Shown: positions 24,427-37,134, counted from the first letter of the stretch. The stretch is 64,000 bases of DNA from an uncultured Shewanella sp. (GCF_947501225.1 NZ_CANMUW010000010.1:107714-171713), one strand, 5' to 3'. Notes: generated from the sequence alone by a model not told the origin. Translations and numbers: made by a program.

Positions 24427-25752
24427 TTGCCCGTGCGTACCACTGAACTCGTTGATGGATTTCGTCATTCAGCATCCTATGTTAACTCTCATAGGGGAAA
24501 GACCTTTGTCGTGATGTTAGGCGGCGAGGCCTTGGCTCAAAATCAGTTTCGCTCAATCATCAACGATATCGCCCTGCTCCATAGCTTGGGAATTAAAATC
24601 GTTCTGGTGCATGGAGCCCGGCCGCAAATCGATGAAGCCTTAGCTGAAAAGTCGATCGCTCCCGAATACTACAACGGTATACGGATCACCGAAGAGGATG
24701 CATTCAAGGTTATCAAGCAAGTTGTCGGGGGGCTTCAGCTCGATATCACCGCAAGACTCTCCATGAGTCTGAGTAATACGCCCATGCAAGGTGCGCAGAT
24801 AAATGTCGTAAGCGGTAACTTTGTTATCGCTCAGCCGCTGGGGATAGATGATGGAGTGGATTACGCTCTCAGTGGAAAGGTAAGGCGAATCGATGTTCAA
24901 GGGCTTAAGGCTCAGCTGGACAATAACGGTATCGTGTTGCTCGGCCCCATTGCCGCCTCGGTGACGGGGGAAAGCTTCAATTTAACGGCGGAAGAGGTGG
25001 CGACTCAAATAGCGGTCAGGCTCAAGGCCGATAAGATGATAGGCTTCAGTTCTCAGAAAGGCATTCTGGATAACAGTGGTGAGGTGTTGGCCGAGCTGAT
25101 GCCAAACGAGGCGCAACAGATCCTCAATGATCTTAGTCAGGAGTCCGAGGTCTGTGTGGGAACCAAGGCATTTTTAAAGGCCAGTATTGATGCCTGTCGT
25201 AATGGTGTGGCGCGTTGCCATTTTGTCAGCTACCTCGATGATGGCTCACTGCTTCAGGAGCTATTTTCAAGAGATGGCGTCGGTACGCAAATTGTTACCG
25301 AGAGTGCTGAGCGTCTTCGTCGAGCCGGTATCGGTGATATTGGTGGCATATTAGATCTGATTCGTCCGTTGGAGGAGAAAGGGATACTGGTGCGTCGCTC
25401 ACGTGAGCAGCTGGAGATGGAGATAGAGCAGTTTATGCTGATTGAGCGTGACAGCTTAGTGATAGGCTGTGCCGCCTTCTACCCCTTTGAAGAGGATAAT
25501 GCCGGTGAGTTCGCCTGTCTGGTGGTGCACCCTGAGTATCGTGATGCGGACAGAGGCAGTATTTTACTTAAAAATATCATTGGCCAGGCCAGGGTCAGGG
25601 GTTACTCACGACTCTTTGCATTAACGACCAGAAGCATTCATTGGTTCTTAGAACATGGATTCGAGATTGTTGAGGTCGATGAGTTACCGGACAAGAAAAA
25701 GCAGCTCTATAACTATCAGAGGAAGTCGAAAATACTTTCGCTTCAGCTGTAA
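24427..25752 (+). CDS. argA: N-acetylglutamate synthase
   Basis: Makes N-acetylglutamate from glutamate and acetyl-CoA, first step of arginine synthesis. Residues 1-290 form the amino-acid-kinase-like regulatory domain ([24 protein letters not shown]), and about 295-441 the GNAT acetyltransferase ([17 protein letters not shown]). 441 aa is standard. The start is TTG 24427 (GTG 24433 possible) behind AAGGTGAG. Expression should be arginine-repressed through the ARG boxes upstream. Own terminator downstream. Confidence 0.96.
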   Translation: MPVRTTELVDGFRHSASYVNSHRGKTFVVMLGGEALAQNQFRSIINDIALLHSLGIKIVLVHGARPQIDEALAEKSIAPEYYNGIRITEEDAFKVIKQVVGGLQLDITARLSMSLSNTPMQGAQINVVSGNFVIAQPLGIDDGVDYALSGKVRRIDVQGLKAQLDNNGIVLLGPIAASVTGESFNLTAEEVATQIAVRLKADKMIGFSSQKGILDNSGEVLAELMPNEAQQILNDLSQESEVCVGTKAFLKASIDACRNGVARCHFVSYLDDGSLLQELFSRDGVGTQIVTESAERLRRAGIGDIGGILDLIRPLEEKGILVRRSREQLEMEIEQFMLIERDSLVIGCAAFYPFEEDNAGEFACLVVHPEYRDADRGSILLKNIIGQARVRGYSRLFALTTRSIHWFLEHGFEIVEVDELPDKKKQLYNYQRKSKILSLQL

Positions 25753-25762
25753 TAGGGGCAAT

Positions 25763-25792
25763 AAAAAAGGAGGCGCTATCGCCTCCTTTTTT
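25763..25792. terminator. argA terminator
   Basis: Arms AAAAAAGGAGGCG and CGCCTCCTTTTTT with a CTAT loop; works in both directions between argA and the convergent rarD. Confidence 0.93.
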
Positions 25793-25877
25793 ATATTTGG
25801 AACATTTATACCGAGCGTCCGTGGGTGGGGGCTATCGGCTTTATAACCTATGGTTCAGTGTTAATGTCTGGGCTGCC

Positions 25878-26786
25878 CTAACTACCCCTGCCGGTGGAGC
25901 TTGTTGATTTTTGACGCTTGTAGAGCATATCGATACTAAACACGATGAGTGCACTCCAGATGAAGCCGAAGGTGATCCCCTTCTCCAGATCAAACGGCTC
26001 CTTGTAGAGGGTGATCGCGAGTATAAACATGATGCTGGGGCCGATATATTGAAAGAAGCCCAGCATAGAGAGCGGGATCCTGACCGCGGCTGCTGCAAAA
26101 CAGAGAAGCGGTATAGTTGTGACTATACCTGCGGCCATCAAGAGCAGGTTGAGTGACAGGGGATTGCTCATGAGGTTGGTCAGTGCACTGCCCGAGTCAG
26201 AAAAAAGATAGAGCATGGCGATGGGGCACAAAATGGCCGTTTCCACTAATAAGCCTGTCTTGGCATCGACATTGACCTTTTTGCGTAGCAGCCCATATAG
26301 ACCGAAAGAGAAAGCCAGCCCCAACGAGACCAGCGGGATCGAGCCGAATGAGATCAGTTGGATCAGTACCCCCGATGCGGCTAAGCCTACGGCACACCAC
26401 TGTAGTTTCCTTAGTCTTTCGCTCAGAAAAACCATGCCTAACATGACATTAACCAGAGGGTTGATGAAATAGCCCAGGCTTGCGTCTAACATGTGGTCAT
26501 TATTTACGGCCCAGATAAACAGTAGCCAATTTCCTGCTATAAGGATGGATGTCAAGGTGAGTACAGTCAGCTGTTTCGGGCGTTTCAATACTTGTCTTAA
26601 TCTGGAGAAACCACCGAAGATGAGCATCAGCAGGCTCACAAATACAAATGACCAGATCACTCGATGGATTAATATTTCAGTCGCTGAAACATGATCGAGT
26701 AACTTAAAGTAGAGGGCAGCAAAGCCCCACAAGGTATAGGCACAAAGCGCAAATGCGATGCCTTTGCGGTTTTCAGAGTCAAGCAT
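25878..26786 (-). CDS. rarD: EamA-family permease RarD
   Basis: 302 residues with about ten hydrophobic segments, the two-repeat EamA (DMT) fold; N-terminal RKGIAFALCAYTLWGFAALYF matches RarD. Inner-membrane transporter of unknown substrate. Gene order rarD-yigI-recQ is as in E. coli, except that pldA is absent between yigI and recQ. Ends 85 bases from the argA terminator. Confidence 0.9.
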   Translation of the reverse strand: MLDSENRKGIAFALCAYTLWGFAALYFKLLDHVSATEILIHRVIWSFVFVSLLMLIFGGFSRLRQVLKRPKQLTVLTLTSILIAGNWLLFIWAVNNDHMLDASLGYFINPLVNVMLGMVFLSERLRKLQWCAVGLAASGVLIQLISFGSIPLVSLGLAFSFGLYGLLRKKVNVDAKTGLLVETAILCPIAMLYLFSDSGSALTNLMSNPLSLNLLLMAAGIVTTIPLLCFAAAAVRIPLSMLGFFQYIGPSIMFILAITLYKEPFDLEKGITFGFIWSALIVFSIDMLYKRQKSTSSTGRGS

Positions 26787-27007
26787 GAATATAACTACAA
26801 AAGAAGAGAGGAGTACATTGTATGCGTCATGGACTGCGGGCTCAACTTCATAGGTAATATATGTCAGAAAAAGTGCACGTAATTGATGTCTCGTGAAAGT
26901 AACAGCAGGAAACTAAAGCTGACACTTGAGGCAGACGCTGTCGATACACAGAGTAAGCAGGGAGAGCCCCGCCCGGCAGAAAGAGACGGGGATAAATTCA
27001 GTAGGTA

Positions 27008-27472
27008 TTAACCAACCATGTAAGTTCCTGTGCCGAATGCAATATGACTGCCCTGTTCGTTGTGTAGCTCCATACGGCAAACGGATACACGATTACCCGC
27101 CCTTATCACAGTTCCTGTTCCGGTAAACAGCATGCCTCTTCCAGGTCTGAGGTAATCGATACGCAGATCTATGGTGCCCAATGTTTGTAATCGGCTCTGA
27201 AGATCTTCGAGACTCCAATCATCCCGGCTTGCAACCAGACCCGAGAAGGCGGTGAGGCCGCCGACAACATCCAGTACAGTTGCGGTAACCCCCCCATGAA
27301 GGATCTGCTGGTGAATATTTCCTATGAGCTCAGGCTTCATGTTGACGACGACTTCAACACCATCAAGGTCATAGCGCTTGATATCCATGCCTAACAAGTT
27401 ATGGAAAGGGACCTGCTTGTCGAATACTTCGGCGACGCGGTGAAGTGTTTGCTCTTGAATTGGATTAGTCAT
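27008..27472 (-). CDS. yigI: YigI-type acyl-CoA thioesterase
   Basis: 154 residues with the hot-dog thioesterase core: HGGVTATVLDVVGGL (about 66-80) and GTIDLRIDYLRPGRG, the latter nearly as in E. coli YigI. Hydrolyses acyl-CoA esters in the cytoplasm. Transcribed toward rarD, with about 220 bases between them, and divergent from recQ. Confidence 0.88.
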   Translation of the reverse strand: MTNPIQEQTLHRVAEVFDKQVPFHNLLGMDIKRYDLDGVEVVVNMKPELIGNIHQQILHGGVTATVLDVVGGLTAFSGLVASRDDWSLEDLQSRLQTLGTIDLRIDYLRPGRGMLFTGTGTVIRAGNRVSVCRMELHNEQGSHIAFGTGTYMVG

Positions 27473-27772
27473 GAAGCTCCCTCTTAGACCTGTCTATTAT
27501 TAGAGCAATTAATCTATCGCTTATGTATGTCTGAATGCAAATTAAATCTCGATAAAAGATAAAATGCTACTGAATTTGTTGGAAATTAACTTAGTTGGTC
27601 AACGACTTTTGTGGCATTTATCAGGCGGCTGATGCTGTGGCGCAGATGTGAATGTCGATGAATGCTTGCAGTAAAAATCGATGTTTACAGTGCCAGAGTG
27701 GCGTTATTAGGCAAGCAATTTTATCTGATTGGTATTAGAATAGGCCCCCCAAATTTCTGACTATGATGGCCA
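27473..27772. other. Divergent promoter region yigI-recQ
   Basis: E. coli carries pldA here; I find no trace of it. A TAGAAT (27736-27741) with TTGGTAT-like extension could be the recQ -10. Otherwise nothing seen. Confidence 0.45.
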
Positions 27773-29596
27773 ATGGAACAAGCGATAGAGGAACCGCAAT
27801 TAGATCCACTCTCTGCCAGTTTGCAGTCCGTGTTCGGTTACCGGACATTCAGAGACGGGCAAAGAGAGGTGATAGAGCAAAGCTGTTCGGGTTATGACTG
27901 CTTAGTCATCATGCCCACGGGGGGCGGTAAGAGCCTCTGCTATCAGCTTCCGGCCCTGCAGTTACCTGGCTTGACCATCGTCGTTTCTCCGCTTATCTCG
28001 TTGATGAAAGATCAGGTTGATAGCCTGATCCAGATGGGAGTGCCCGCCGCTTATCTTAATTCGTCTCTGCCACGTGAACAGAGCGCTAAGATTTTGAAAC
28101 AGATGCACAGCGGTGAATTAAAGCTGCTCTATGTGTCTCCGGAACGCCTGCTTCAGGCCAGCTTTATCGACAGGTTACATGAGCTTAATATCTCGCTGTT
28201 TGCCATCGATGAGGCTCACTGCATATCTCAGTGGGGACATGACTTCAGACCCGAGTATGCGGCTCTCGGTAAGCTGAGGGAGTATTTTCCTCATGTGCCA
28301 ATCATGGCATTGACGGCAACTGCGGATCAGGCAACCAGAAAAGATATTTGTGACCGTTTGTCAATTAGTCCGTTTTCATTACTTACCAGTTTCGATCGTC
28401 CTAATATCCGTTATACCGTGGCTGAGAAACTCAATGCTGCTAACCAGCTACGTCAGTTTATCAGCGACCAAAATGGCAGTAGTGGTATTATTTATTGTAG
28501 TAGCCGTCGCCGGGTCGATGAGGTTGCCGAGCGTTTGAAGTTACAGGGGTATAATGCCGAAGCTTACCACGCGGGAAAGACGCAAGAGGAGCGAGCCGAA
28601 GTTCAGGATCGTTTTCTTAAGGATCAGTTAGATATTGTGGTCGCTACCGTCGCCTTCGGCATGGGGATCAATAAGTCGAACGTACGTTATGTCGTTCATT
28701 ATGATATTCCAAAGAGTGTCGAGGCCTATTACCAAGAGACCGGCAGGGCGGGGCGTGATGGCTTAGACTCCGAAGCATTGATGTTATTCGATCCCGCCGA
28801 TATCGGTCGCGTGCGCCACCTGATTGAACAGTCTGAACCCGGGCCGCAACAACAGGTGGAGTTCCATAAGTTAAACACTATGGCGGCTTTTGCCGAGGCT
28901 CAGACCTGTCGACGTCAGGTCCTGCTGCACTATTTTGATGAGAGTGCACTTGAGCCCTGCGGTAACTGTGATATCTGCTTAGACCCTCCTAAACGCTATA
29001 ACGGAATTCAGGATGCCCAGAAGGTGCTCTCCTGTATCTATCGCCTGGAGCAACGTTTCGGCATTAATCACCTGATTGAGGTGCTCAGAGGCTCAAAAGC
29101 CGCCACCGTTATCGAGCGTGGCCATGATAAGTTGTCTACCTGGGGGATAGGTAAGGAGAAGAGCCATGAGTTTTGGCTGAGTATTATCAGGCAGATAATT
29201 CACTTAGGCTTTGCCAGTCAAGACATCACCCGTGGCTCGTCGGTGAAATTAAACCCTTCGGCCCGTTCAGTTTTAAAGGGAGAGGTCGAGTTGTTGCTCG
29301 CAGAGCCAAGAATAGTACTGCAAACCACCAAGCGAAGGGGAAGCAGCACTCGTGCACCGCTCAATTATGACCGTAAACTCTTTGCCCGGCTAAAACAGCT
29401 CAGACGTCAACTGGCTGAGGAGTTGGATGTTCCACCCTATCTGGTATTTAACGATGCTTCTTTAGCCGAGATGGCGGCCATGATGCCAACGAGCCCCGCA
29501 GAGATGCTAGCCGTAAACGGTGTAGGTGAACGAAAGTTGACTCGTTTTGGCGGTGAGTTTCTTGATGAGATCGCCGACTATCTGGCTAAAAGTTAG
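27773..29596 (+). CDS. recQ: ATP-dependent DNA helicase RecQ
   Basis: 3'-5' superfamily 2 helicase for repair and replication-fork maintenance. Walker [13 protein letters not shown] (about 45-56), DEAH box [14 protein letters not shown], motif [12 protein letters not shown], a zinc-binding domain with [10 protein letters not shown]...CGNCDICLD, and a C-terminal HRDC domain ([15 protein letters not shown]). 607 aa is standard. No Shine-Dalgarno sequence is obvious before ATG 27773. Confidence 0.97.
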   Translation: MEQAIEEPQLDPLSASLQSVFGYRTFRDGQREVIEQSCSGYDCLVIMPTGGGKSLCYQLPALQLPGLTIVVSPLISLMKDQVDSLIQMGVPAAYLNSSLPREQSAKILKQMHSGELKLLYVSPERLLQASFIDRLHELNISLFAIDEAHCISQWGHDFRPEYAALGKLREYFPHVPIMALTATADQATRKDICDRLSISPFSLLTSFDRPNIRYTVAEKLNAANQLRQFISDQNGSSGIIYCSSRRRVDEVAERLKLQGYNAEAYHAGKTQEERAEVQDRFLKDQLDIVVATVAFGMGINKSNVRYVVHYDIPKSVEAYYQETGRAGRDGLDSEALMLFDPADIGRVRHLIEQSEPGPQQQVEFHKLNTMAAFAEAQTCRRQVLLHYFDESALEPCGNCDICLDPPKRYNGIQDAQKVLSCIYRLEQRFGINHLIEVLRGSKAATVIERGHDKLSTWGIGKEKSHEFWLSIIRQIIHLGFASQDITRGSSVKLNPSARSVLKGEVELLLAEPRIVLQTTKRRGSSTRAPLNYDRKLFARLKQLRRQLAEELDVPPYLVFNDASLAEMAAMMPTSPAEMLAVNGVGERKLTRFGGEFLDEIADYLAKS

Positions 29597-29601
29597 TTGG
29601 G

Positions 29602-31353
29602 TTAGCCTGTCGGTTCCTCTTCTATTTTTGTTTGCCTGAGTTGTTGGATGTTAGCCCTCTTTATCAGGGAGTTCAGGCTGTCATGTTGCTGCATTCTGGC
29701 ATAGCCTATTCGCGTTCTGTGGCCGTGTAACAGCGGTAGCATTATCTCCTTCAGCTGTCCGATAACTCTTAAGGTTCCGGTCTCCTTAGTATGGGGAAGC
29801 AATAGCAGAAGCTCCCCATCCTCTCTGTTTATCACCAGATCCTGATCCCGAAGTAAGCCCTCTATACGTGAAACCAGTAGCGGAAGATCGGCCGGGTAAA
29901 TATGCGTTGTCTGGATGGCGATGAGGCTAAGGGGGTAGCCTCCTGATTTACTGCTACTGATTAAGCGTTCTACTTTATGGGCGTTATTATGAGGTTCGAT
30001 GGCTATGGGGGCTTCGACAGTACGCTTCCTGTATCTGACGGTGATAACCCCTAAAATAAAGCCAAACAGCAGGGTCAGCACTATTGCGATATAGCCTGAC
30101 TTAAACCCCAGGCCGACGTTTATCGAGGAGTTACCTTGTAATAACTCAGTTTTAAACAGTTGCTGTTGTCTGCTCACTCTGGCATTTAGCTGAAGCAGTC
30201 GGGTATCTTTGATGAAATTGAAAGAGCTTTCAGCGGCTTCAAAACGCTTGAGTTGATATTGGTGGGCGAGTTTATATTCGCCGATTTCCGCATAGTAGTC
30301 GCTTAATAGTTGATAACTCAGTATCAGTTCACCATAGTGGGATGTTCGTAAGCCAGTGCTGATTGACTTGTTTATTAATACTAATGCCTTAGAAGAGTTA
30401 CCACTTGCCAGATATACTTCGGCAAGTAGGCGCTGTGCCCTTAACTCTTCAATGGTTTTTTTCTGCTTCTTAAAGGTGTTCAGGCTGATTTCGAGTAGCT
30501 GAACCGCGCTGATATAGTTAGCCCTGCTGTATTCGAGTCGAGCCAGCTCTGTGTAACTGATGGCTAGCTCAAGTGCGGTGCCTAATTCGGGAAGTAGAGA
30601 CTTGGCTTGCTGTATTAAGGTATCACTGGAGCTGTATTGGTTTAATTGAGCCATCCGGGCCATTTGAGTTGTCACCATGACCCTGACTTTCCCCTTTAGT
30701 TCCTGAGTGTTTGCCGCTCTTTCTATCACCTCATAGGCGCGTTTGTTTTCCCCTTTCTTGGCGAGAAGCTGGCTCAGTGATAACTGAATATGTGCAAGGG
30801 GCGGCAGCGCCCAGTCAGGCTTCTGGTTTACTGCGTCCGGGTATATATCTATGGCTAAGCGAAGATCTTCATAAGCGCTGCTGTAGCTGTCAACCTGCGT
30901 ATCGATGGCACCTCTCAACCTCAAACCATTGATTAAAGATTGTGGCTGCTTAAGTTCTCTGGATAAAAGAATCGATGAGTCGAGTATGGGCAGTGCCTGT
31001 CTGAAATCACCATAGTTAGTAAAGGCTCCCGCCATACAGTTAAGGAAATAAGGTCGTGCCTGATCGAGTTTGAGAATTTTGGCCTTGGCTTCGCTGACCC
31101 TGGATAGGTTTATGGCCGCTTCGTTTTCGCCGAGTTGTAAGAAGGTTTCGCACCTGAATAGGGCGAGTCTTAGCTTCTGAGCTTCAGAGAGTCTGACGGG
31201 AGAGGTGATCGCTTCGAGGTTATTTATCTCTGTTAATGCTTTACTGGGATATTGATAGAGTAAGGTTCCGATCGCATCGAGTTGTTCAGATGTGCTGGCC
31301 CACGCTGGCACGAGCCAGAATGTCAGGCTTAGCACGACGATACGAAAATCCAT
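29602..31353 (-). CDS. TPR protein with membrane anchor and degenerate GGDEF domain
   Basis: 583 residues: a signal peptide (1-19), tetratricopeptide-like helical repeats (about 25-390), one membrane helix (421-440), then a cytoplasmic region shaped like a diguanylate cyclase. At the GGDEF position it reads REDGELLLLLP (510-520), and the downstream GYARMQQHDSLNSLIKRAN keeps the fold, so the catalytic motif is lost and the domain is probably a sensor or partner rather than an enzyme. The periplasmic TPR part would receive the signal. Convergent with recQ (5-base gap), with its promoter next to the leu operon region. Exact role unknown. Confidence 0.85.
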   Translation of the reverse strand: MDFRIVVLSLTFWLVPAWASTSEQLDAIGTLLYQYPSKALTEINNLEAITSPVRLSEAQKLRLALFRCETFLQLGENEAAINLSRVSEAKAKILKLDQARPYFLNCMAGAFTNYGDFRQALPILDSSILLSRELKQPQSLINGLRLRGAIDTQVDSYSSAYEDLRLAIDIYPDAVNQKPDWALPPLAHIQLSLSQLLAKKGENKRAYEVIERAANTQELKGKVRVMVTTQMARMAQLNQYSSSDTLIQQAKSLLPELGTALELAISYTELARLEYSRANYISAVQLLEISLNTFKKQKKTIEELRAQRLLAEVYLASGNSSKALVLINKSISTGLRTSHYGELILSYQLLSDYYAEIGEYKLAHQYQLKRFEAAESSFNFIKDTRLLQLNARVSRQQQLFKTELLQGNSSINVGLGFKSGYIAIVLTLLFGFILGVITVRYRKRTVEAPIAIEPHNNAHKVERLISSSKSGGYPLSLIAIQTTHIYPADLPLLVSRIEGLLRDQDLVINREDGELLLLLPHTKETGTLRVIGQLKEIMLPLLHGHRTRIGYARMQQHDSLNSLIKRANIQQLRQTKIEEEPTG

Positions 31354-31682
31354 TTTTACCAGCTCCGGTTTACTGTTCAGATATCCATGAAGAATTGCAT
31401 TATACCGAATTTAAATAATATGTTGCATAAAAATACAGCTAAGTGTGATTGATCGCTGCCAGATTGAATAAATGGTGGTTAATAGCTGTTAAGTATTCAG
31501 CTGTGGTGAAAGCTGTGGTGTGGTGCAGTTTTGCCGGCATTTAAAATTGAGTCTTCTGGTCTAATCTTTGATAAATGAAAATAATGGGGTTGACACCGGC
31601 AGGCTCACACGTTAAAAATTAACCACTCGAACGATAAATGAACGCATATCCAGTTATGCATGACCGATATTAAAAGATGAAA
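31354..31682. other. Regulatory region before the leu leader
   Basis: Divergent promoter region for the TPR gene and the leu operon; it contains the leu promoter and no gene. Confidence 0.6.
31590..31617 (+). promoter_or_regulatory. leu operon promoter
   Basis: TTGACA (31590-31595), 16 bases, TTAAAA (31612-31617). Position fits a start shortly before the leader peptide at 31683. The -10 is imperfect. Confidence 0.55.
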
Positions 31683-31745
31683 ATGACCAGTGCTCTACTC
31701 AACCTCCTTATTCTCATTCTCGCAGATTCTGCGCGGAGGATATAG
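31683..31745 (+). CDS. leuL: leu operon leader peptide
   Basis: A 20-codon frame, MTSALLNLLILILADSARRI, with six leucine codons in eleven positions, four of them CTC, one CTA and one CTT. It is followed after 35 bases by an intrinsic terminator and then leuA. This is a textbook attenuation leader: stalled ribosomes at low leucyl-tRNA would prevent the terminator. Coding role inferred from this arrangement. Confidence 0.93.
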   Translation: MTSALLNLLILILADSARRI

Positions 31746-31780
31746 TGTTGCACGCTCGATAGAACTACCAGCATTCACAA

Positions 31781-31810
31781 ACCCCGCGCTAACAACCGCG
31801 GGGTTTTTTG
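31781..31810 (+). terminator. leu attenuator
   Basis: Arms ACCCCGCG and CGCGGGGT followed by six T; 35 bases after the leader stop and 65 bases before leuA. Confidence 0.9.
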
Positions 31811-31868
31811 TTTTTTACAGCAACGATTTGATAAGCGCCAATAACATAAGTATCCACGGAGAAAACAG

Positions 31869-33440
31869 ATGTCCAACCGAGTGATTATTTTTGATACAAC
31901 CCTACGAGATGGCGAGCAAGCTTTAGCGGCTAGTTTAACGGTTAAGGAAAAACTACAGATAGCACTCTCACTGGAACGTCTAGGCGTCGATGTTATGGAA
32001 GTGGGTTTTCCGGTCTCTTCACCCGGTGATTTTGATTCGGTGCAGACCATAGCAAAAACGGTGAAAAATAGCCGGGTATGTGCCCTGGCCAGAGCGCTCG
32101 AAAAAGATATTGATGCTGCAGCTCAGTCCTTGTCGGTTGCCGAACAGTTCAGAATTCACACCTTTATCTCCACATCAACCATTCATGTAGAGAGTAAACT
32201 GAAACGCTCCTTCGACCAGGTGCTTGAGATGGCTGTTGGCGCGGTTAAATACGCCCGTCGATTCACCGACGATGTCGAATTTTCCTGTGAGGATGCCGGC
32301 AGAACGCCAATCGATAATCTATGTCGCATGGTCGAGGAGGCAATTAAGGCGGGCGCGCGTACCATCAATATCCCTGATACAGTCGGCTACACAGTTCCCA
32401 GCGAGTTTGGTGGCATCATCGAGACCTTGTTTAACCGGGTTCCGAATATTGATCAGGCGATCATCTCCGTTCATTGTCACGACGATCTGGGGCTATCTGT
32501 CGCCAACTCGATAGCTGCGGTGCAGCAGGGAGCCAGACAGATTGAGTGTACCGTTAACGGTATTGGTGAGCGAGCGGGCAACTGCTCGCTGGAGGAGATT
32601 GCGATGATCCTCTCGACCCGCAAAGACACATTGGGCCTTGAGACCGGGATCAATGCCAAAGAGATTCACCGAACCTCTAATCTGGTTAGCCAGCTGTGCA
32701 ATATGCCTGTGCAGGCTAATAAGGCGATTGTAGGTGCCAATGCCTTCACTCACTCATCGGGGATTCACCAGGACGGCATGCTGAAGTCACAAAATACCTA
32801 TGAAATTATGACGCCGGAAAGCATAGGTTTGCATCGTAATAATTTAAATATGACCTCCCGTTCGGGTCGTCATGTGATCAAGCATCGCATGGAGGAGATG
32901 GGTTACGGTGATAACGATTATGATATGGATGTCCTGTATGACGCCTTCCTGCAGCTTGCGGATAAGAAAGGGCAGGTATTTGACTATGATCTTGAAGCAC
33001 TGGCGTTTATGGAAGCTCAGGCCGATGAGGAAGCCGATTATAAGCTTGCGCAATTAGTCGTCCATTCAGACTCTACCGAAGGAAATGCAACCGCAACCGT
33101 AAAGTTAGAGATTGACGGAAAGACCGTTACTGAGGCCGCGACAGGAAATGGTCCTGTCGATGCGGCTTATAACGCCATTGCAAGAGCGAGTCAGTGCGAG
33201 GTGAATATCACCAGCTATAAGCTGAGCTCGAAGGGTGAGGGGCAAAATGCGCTGGGGCAGGTAGATATTGAAGCTAACTATAACGGGCAGAGTTTTCATG
33301 GTGTTGGTCTCGCGACTGACGTGGTAGAGGCTTCGGTTCAAGCCTTGGTGCATGTGATGAATCTGACCTCCAGAGCCGACAAAGTGGCGGACTGTAAAGA
33401 GAAGAGACAAAAAAACCGTAGTGAGCTGGGTGGTGTTTAA
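31869..33440 (+). CDS. leuA: 2-isopropylmalate synthase
   Basis: Condenses acetyl-CoA and 2-oxoisovalerate, the first committed step to leucine. [15 protein letters not shown] (about 8-22) and the metal site [13 protein letters not shown] mark the catalytic TIM-barrel; the C-terminal third (about 390-510) is the leucine-sensing LeuA allosteric domain. 523 aa is normal. GGAG precedes ATG 31869. First structural gene of leuABCD, under the attenuator. Confidence 0.97.
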   Translation: MSNRVIIFDTTLRDGEQALAASLTVKEKLQIALSLERLGVDVMEVGFPVSSPGDFDSVQTIAKTVKNSRVCALARALEKDIDAAAQSLSVAEQFRIHTFISTSTIHVESKLKRSFDQVLEMAVGAVKYARRFTDDVEFSCEDAGRTPIDNLCRMVEEAIKAGARTINIPDTVGYTVPSEFGGIIETLFNRVPNIDQAIISVHCHDDLGLSVANSIAAVQQGARQIECTVNGIGERAGNCSLEEIAMILSTRKDTLGLETGINAKEIHRTSNLVSQLCNMPVQANKAIVGANAFTHSSGIHQDGMLKSQNTYEIMTPESIGLHRNNLNMTSRSGRHVIKHRMEEMGYGDNDYDMDVLYDAFLQLADKKGQVFDYDLEALAFMEAQADEEADYKLAQLVVHSDSTEGNATATVKLEIDGKTVTEAATGNGPVDAAYNAIARASQCEVNITSYKLSSKGEGQNALGQVDIEANYNGQSFHGVGLATDVVEASVQALVHVMNLTSRADKVADCKEKRQKNRSELGGV

Positions 33441-33483
33441 CCCCCTGCGCGGCGAGTTTAATAATTGATAAGAATATAATTGA

Positions 33484-34599
<1,116 letters not shown>

Positions 34600-34602
34600 C
34601 TC

Positions 34603-36003
34603 ATGGCAAAGACATTATATGAAAAGGTTTGGGACAGCCATGTGGTGGTTGAAAATGAGGGAGAGGCACCATTAATCTATGTGGACAGGCATCTGGTGCA
34701 CGAGGTGACCTCACCCCAGGCATTCAGTGGCTTAAAGGTTGCGGGTCGCAAGCTTAGAGCTCCGGAGAAAACTTTCGCGACAATGGATCATAACACGTCG
34801 ACCAAGAGCGCGAGCCTTGATGCATTGAGCCCTATGGCTCGTATCCAGGTGGAAACCCTACAGGACAACTGTAAAGAGTTTGGCGTGCGCCTGTATGACA
34901 TTCATCATAAAAACCAGGGGATCGTCCATGTGATGGGGCCTGAACTGGGGATCACCTTGCCCGGTACGGTTATCGTGTGTGGTGATTCGCATACTGCGAC
35001 CCACGGTGCTTTCGGAGCCTTGGCTTTTGGTATCGGTACCTCTGAAGTTGAGCATGTGATGGCGACGCAGACTTTGCGTCAAAACAGAGCCAAAACCATG
35101 AAAATTGAGGTTCGTGGTCAAGTTGCCGCCGGCATTACTGCAAAAGATATTGTACTGGCCATTATCGGTAAGATAGGTATGGATGGCGGTACCGGTTATG
35201 TGGTCGAGTTCTGTGGTGAGGCGATCGAAGCACTCTCGATGGAGGGGCGCATGACGGTTTGTAACATGGCGATCGAGATGGGAGCAAAGGCGGGCATGAT
35301 AGCGCCGGATGCGATCACCATAGAGTATCTTAAGGGGCGTGAATTTGCCCCTGAAGGAGATGCCTGGGAGCAGGCTACTGCCGCATGGGCCGAGCTTAAA
35401 ACTGATGACGATGCCGTTTTCGATGCAACGGTTGTGCTTGATGGTGCCGATATCGCTCCTCAGCTCACTTGGGGGACTAACCCGGGTCAGGTAGTCGCTA
35501 TCGATGCTTTGGTACCTAACCCAGAAGATGAGTCTAATGCAACTGTCAGGGCCAGCATTGAGAAGGCGCTTGAATATGTCGCCCTGTCTGCCGGAACCTG
35601 TATGACAGATGTGAGCATTAACAAGGTCTTTATCGGATCCTGTACCAACTCGCGTATTGAAGATCTGCGTGACGCAGCCAGACATGCAAAAGGCCGTAAA
35701 GTGGCTGAGGGAGTCACTGCAATTGTGGTACCCGGTTCAGGCTTGGTTAAAGAGCAGGCGGAAGCGGAAGGGTTAGACAAGATCTTCATTGATGCTGGCT
35801 TTGAGTGGCGATTGCCGGGCTGCTCCATGTGTTTGGCAATGAATGATGACAGGTTAGAGGCGGGCGATCGCTGTGCCTCAACCAGTAATCGCAACTTTGA
35901 GGGGCGACAGGGACGTGGTAGCCGAACTCACCTCGTGAGCCCCGCGATGGCTGCTGCCGCCGCCGTTACCGGTCATTTTGTCGACATTCGCAAAGCATAT
36001 TAG
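34603..36003 (+). CDS. leuC: 3-isopropylmalate dehydratase large subunit
   Basis: Aconitase-family [4Fe-4S] enzyme that isomerises 2- to 3-isopropylmalate with Leu[22 protein letters not shown], the cluster cysteines in [11 protein letters not shown] and GCSMCLAMN, and [12 protein letters not shown] are the family marks. 466 aa. Follows leuB directly and precedes leuD by 9 bases. Confidence 0.97.
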   Translation: MAKTLYEKVWDSHVVVENEGEAPLIYVDRHLVHEVTSPQAFSGLKVAGRKLRAPEKTFATMDHNTSTKSASLDALSPMARIQVETLQDNCKEFGVRLYDIHHKNQGIVHVMGPELGITLPGTVIVCGDSHTATHGAFGALAFGIGTSEVEHVMATQTLRQNRAKTMKIEVRGQVAAGITAKDIVLAIIGKIGMDGGTGYVVEFCGEAIEALSMEGRMTVCNMAIEMGAKAGMIAPDAITIEYLKGREFAPEGDAWEQATAAWAELKTDDDAVFDATVVLDGADIAPQLTWGTNPGQVVAIDALVPNPEDESNATVRASIEKALEYVALSAGTCMTDVSINKVFIGSCTNSRIEDLRDAARHAKGRKVAEGVTAIVVPGSGLVKEQAEAEGLDKIFIDAGFEWRLPGCSMCLAMNDDRLEAGDRCASTSNRNFEGRQGRGSRTHLVSPAMAAAAAVTGHFVDIRKAY

Positions 36004-36012
36004 GAGAGCATC

Positions 36013-36618
36013 ATGCAAGCATTTATCAAGCATACCGGGCTGGCGGTGATGATCGACAGCGCTAACGTCGATACGGATCAGATCATACCTAAGCAGTTTT
36101 TGTCAAAAGTGACCCGGGATGGCTTCGGGGTTCACCTGTTTCACGATTGGCGTTATCTGGATGATGCAGGCGATGAGCCCAACCCTGATTTCAGTCTCAA
36201 TCAGCCAAGATATAAAGGTGCCTCTATCCTTATATCAAAAGAGAACTTTGGCTGTGGTTCGAGTCGTGAGCATGCTCCCTGGGCGTTAGCCGATTTTGGT
36301 TTGCGGGTTATCATTGCACCGAGTTTTGCCGATATTTTCTATGGCAATGCTATCAATAACGGCCTGCTTCCGGTTCGCCTGAGTGATATCGAGGTGCAGC
36401 AACTGATGGATGAGGTTGAGGCCTGTGAAGGCGCAGAGGTGACTGTTGACCTTGAGGCTCTCAAGGTGACCTCCCCGTCGGGAGCGGTCTTTAACTTTGA
36501 TATAGCCAGCTCCGCAAGACACAACCTGCTAAATGGCCTGGATGCAATAGGTTTGACTCTGGCTTATGCCGATCAGATAGCCGGCTATGAGTCACAGTTA
36601 CCGGCCTGGAAAACTTAA
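36013..36618 (+). CDS. leuD: 3-isopropylmalate dehydratase small subunit
   Basis: Swivelling domain of the LeuCD enzyme. [11 protein letters not shown] and [15 protein letters not shown] are characteristic, 201 aa standard. Last gene of the operon, followed by a terminator. Confidence 0.97.
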   Translation: MQAFIKHTGLAVMIDSANVDTDQIIPKQFLSKVTRDGFGVHLFHDWRYLDDAGDEPNPDFSLNQPRYKGASILISKENFGCGSSREHAPWALADFGLRVIIAPSFADIFYGNAINNGLLPVRLSDIEVQQLMDEVEACEGAEVTVDLEALKVTSPSGAVFNFDIASSARHNLLNGLDAIGLTLAYADQIAGYESQLPAWKT

Positions 36619-37134
36619 ATAGTTTTAAGCGTACGTTTGTACACGTCTGTTAAAAAAAATAAGCCGAATGGATTTTTGTTCATTCGGTTTTTATTTTAGT
36701 TCACTAAGGTGATTTGTTAATTGTCTGAAATGTATCACCTTTATGTTTTTTATTTGCTCTTTCTGTGAATGTTTTTGATATTAGTAGTAGTTTATCCTGC
36801 CATTTTATTCTCTTTTTAGCGAACACATGTCTTGCTTGGTTTTATGCTTTAGTTATTGATATTTATGTTTTTTATTTTATGGTTTAGCTCTTGGCAACTC
36901 ATTATGGCGATTGTTGTTTAATTCTCTTTGGAGATATAAACGTTTTAACAGTCATTTGTACTGTTTTTGTGGCTGTCACCACCTTAGATATGGTGTTTTG
37001 TTCTGTTTTGCTGTCCGTGCTTGCAAAGATATGCTGTATCAGTACACTCCCGCCTCAATAATGGTTTGAGCTATTGCTCTAATTAAAAGCCAAGAGTATT
37101 AAATTCAATAATGACATCAGAGATGAGAGAGACG
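36619..37134. other. AT-rich intergenic region leuD-fadL
   Basis: After the leuD terminator nearly 440 bases of very T-rich sequence precede the porin gene. No gene or RNA is evident; it should hold the porin promoter. Confidence 0.5.
36661..36695 (+). terminator. leu operon terminator
   Basis: Arms AGCCGAATG and CATTCGGTT (one G-T pair) with a 10-base loop, then a T run. Confidence 0.9.
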
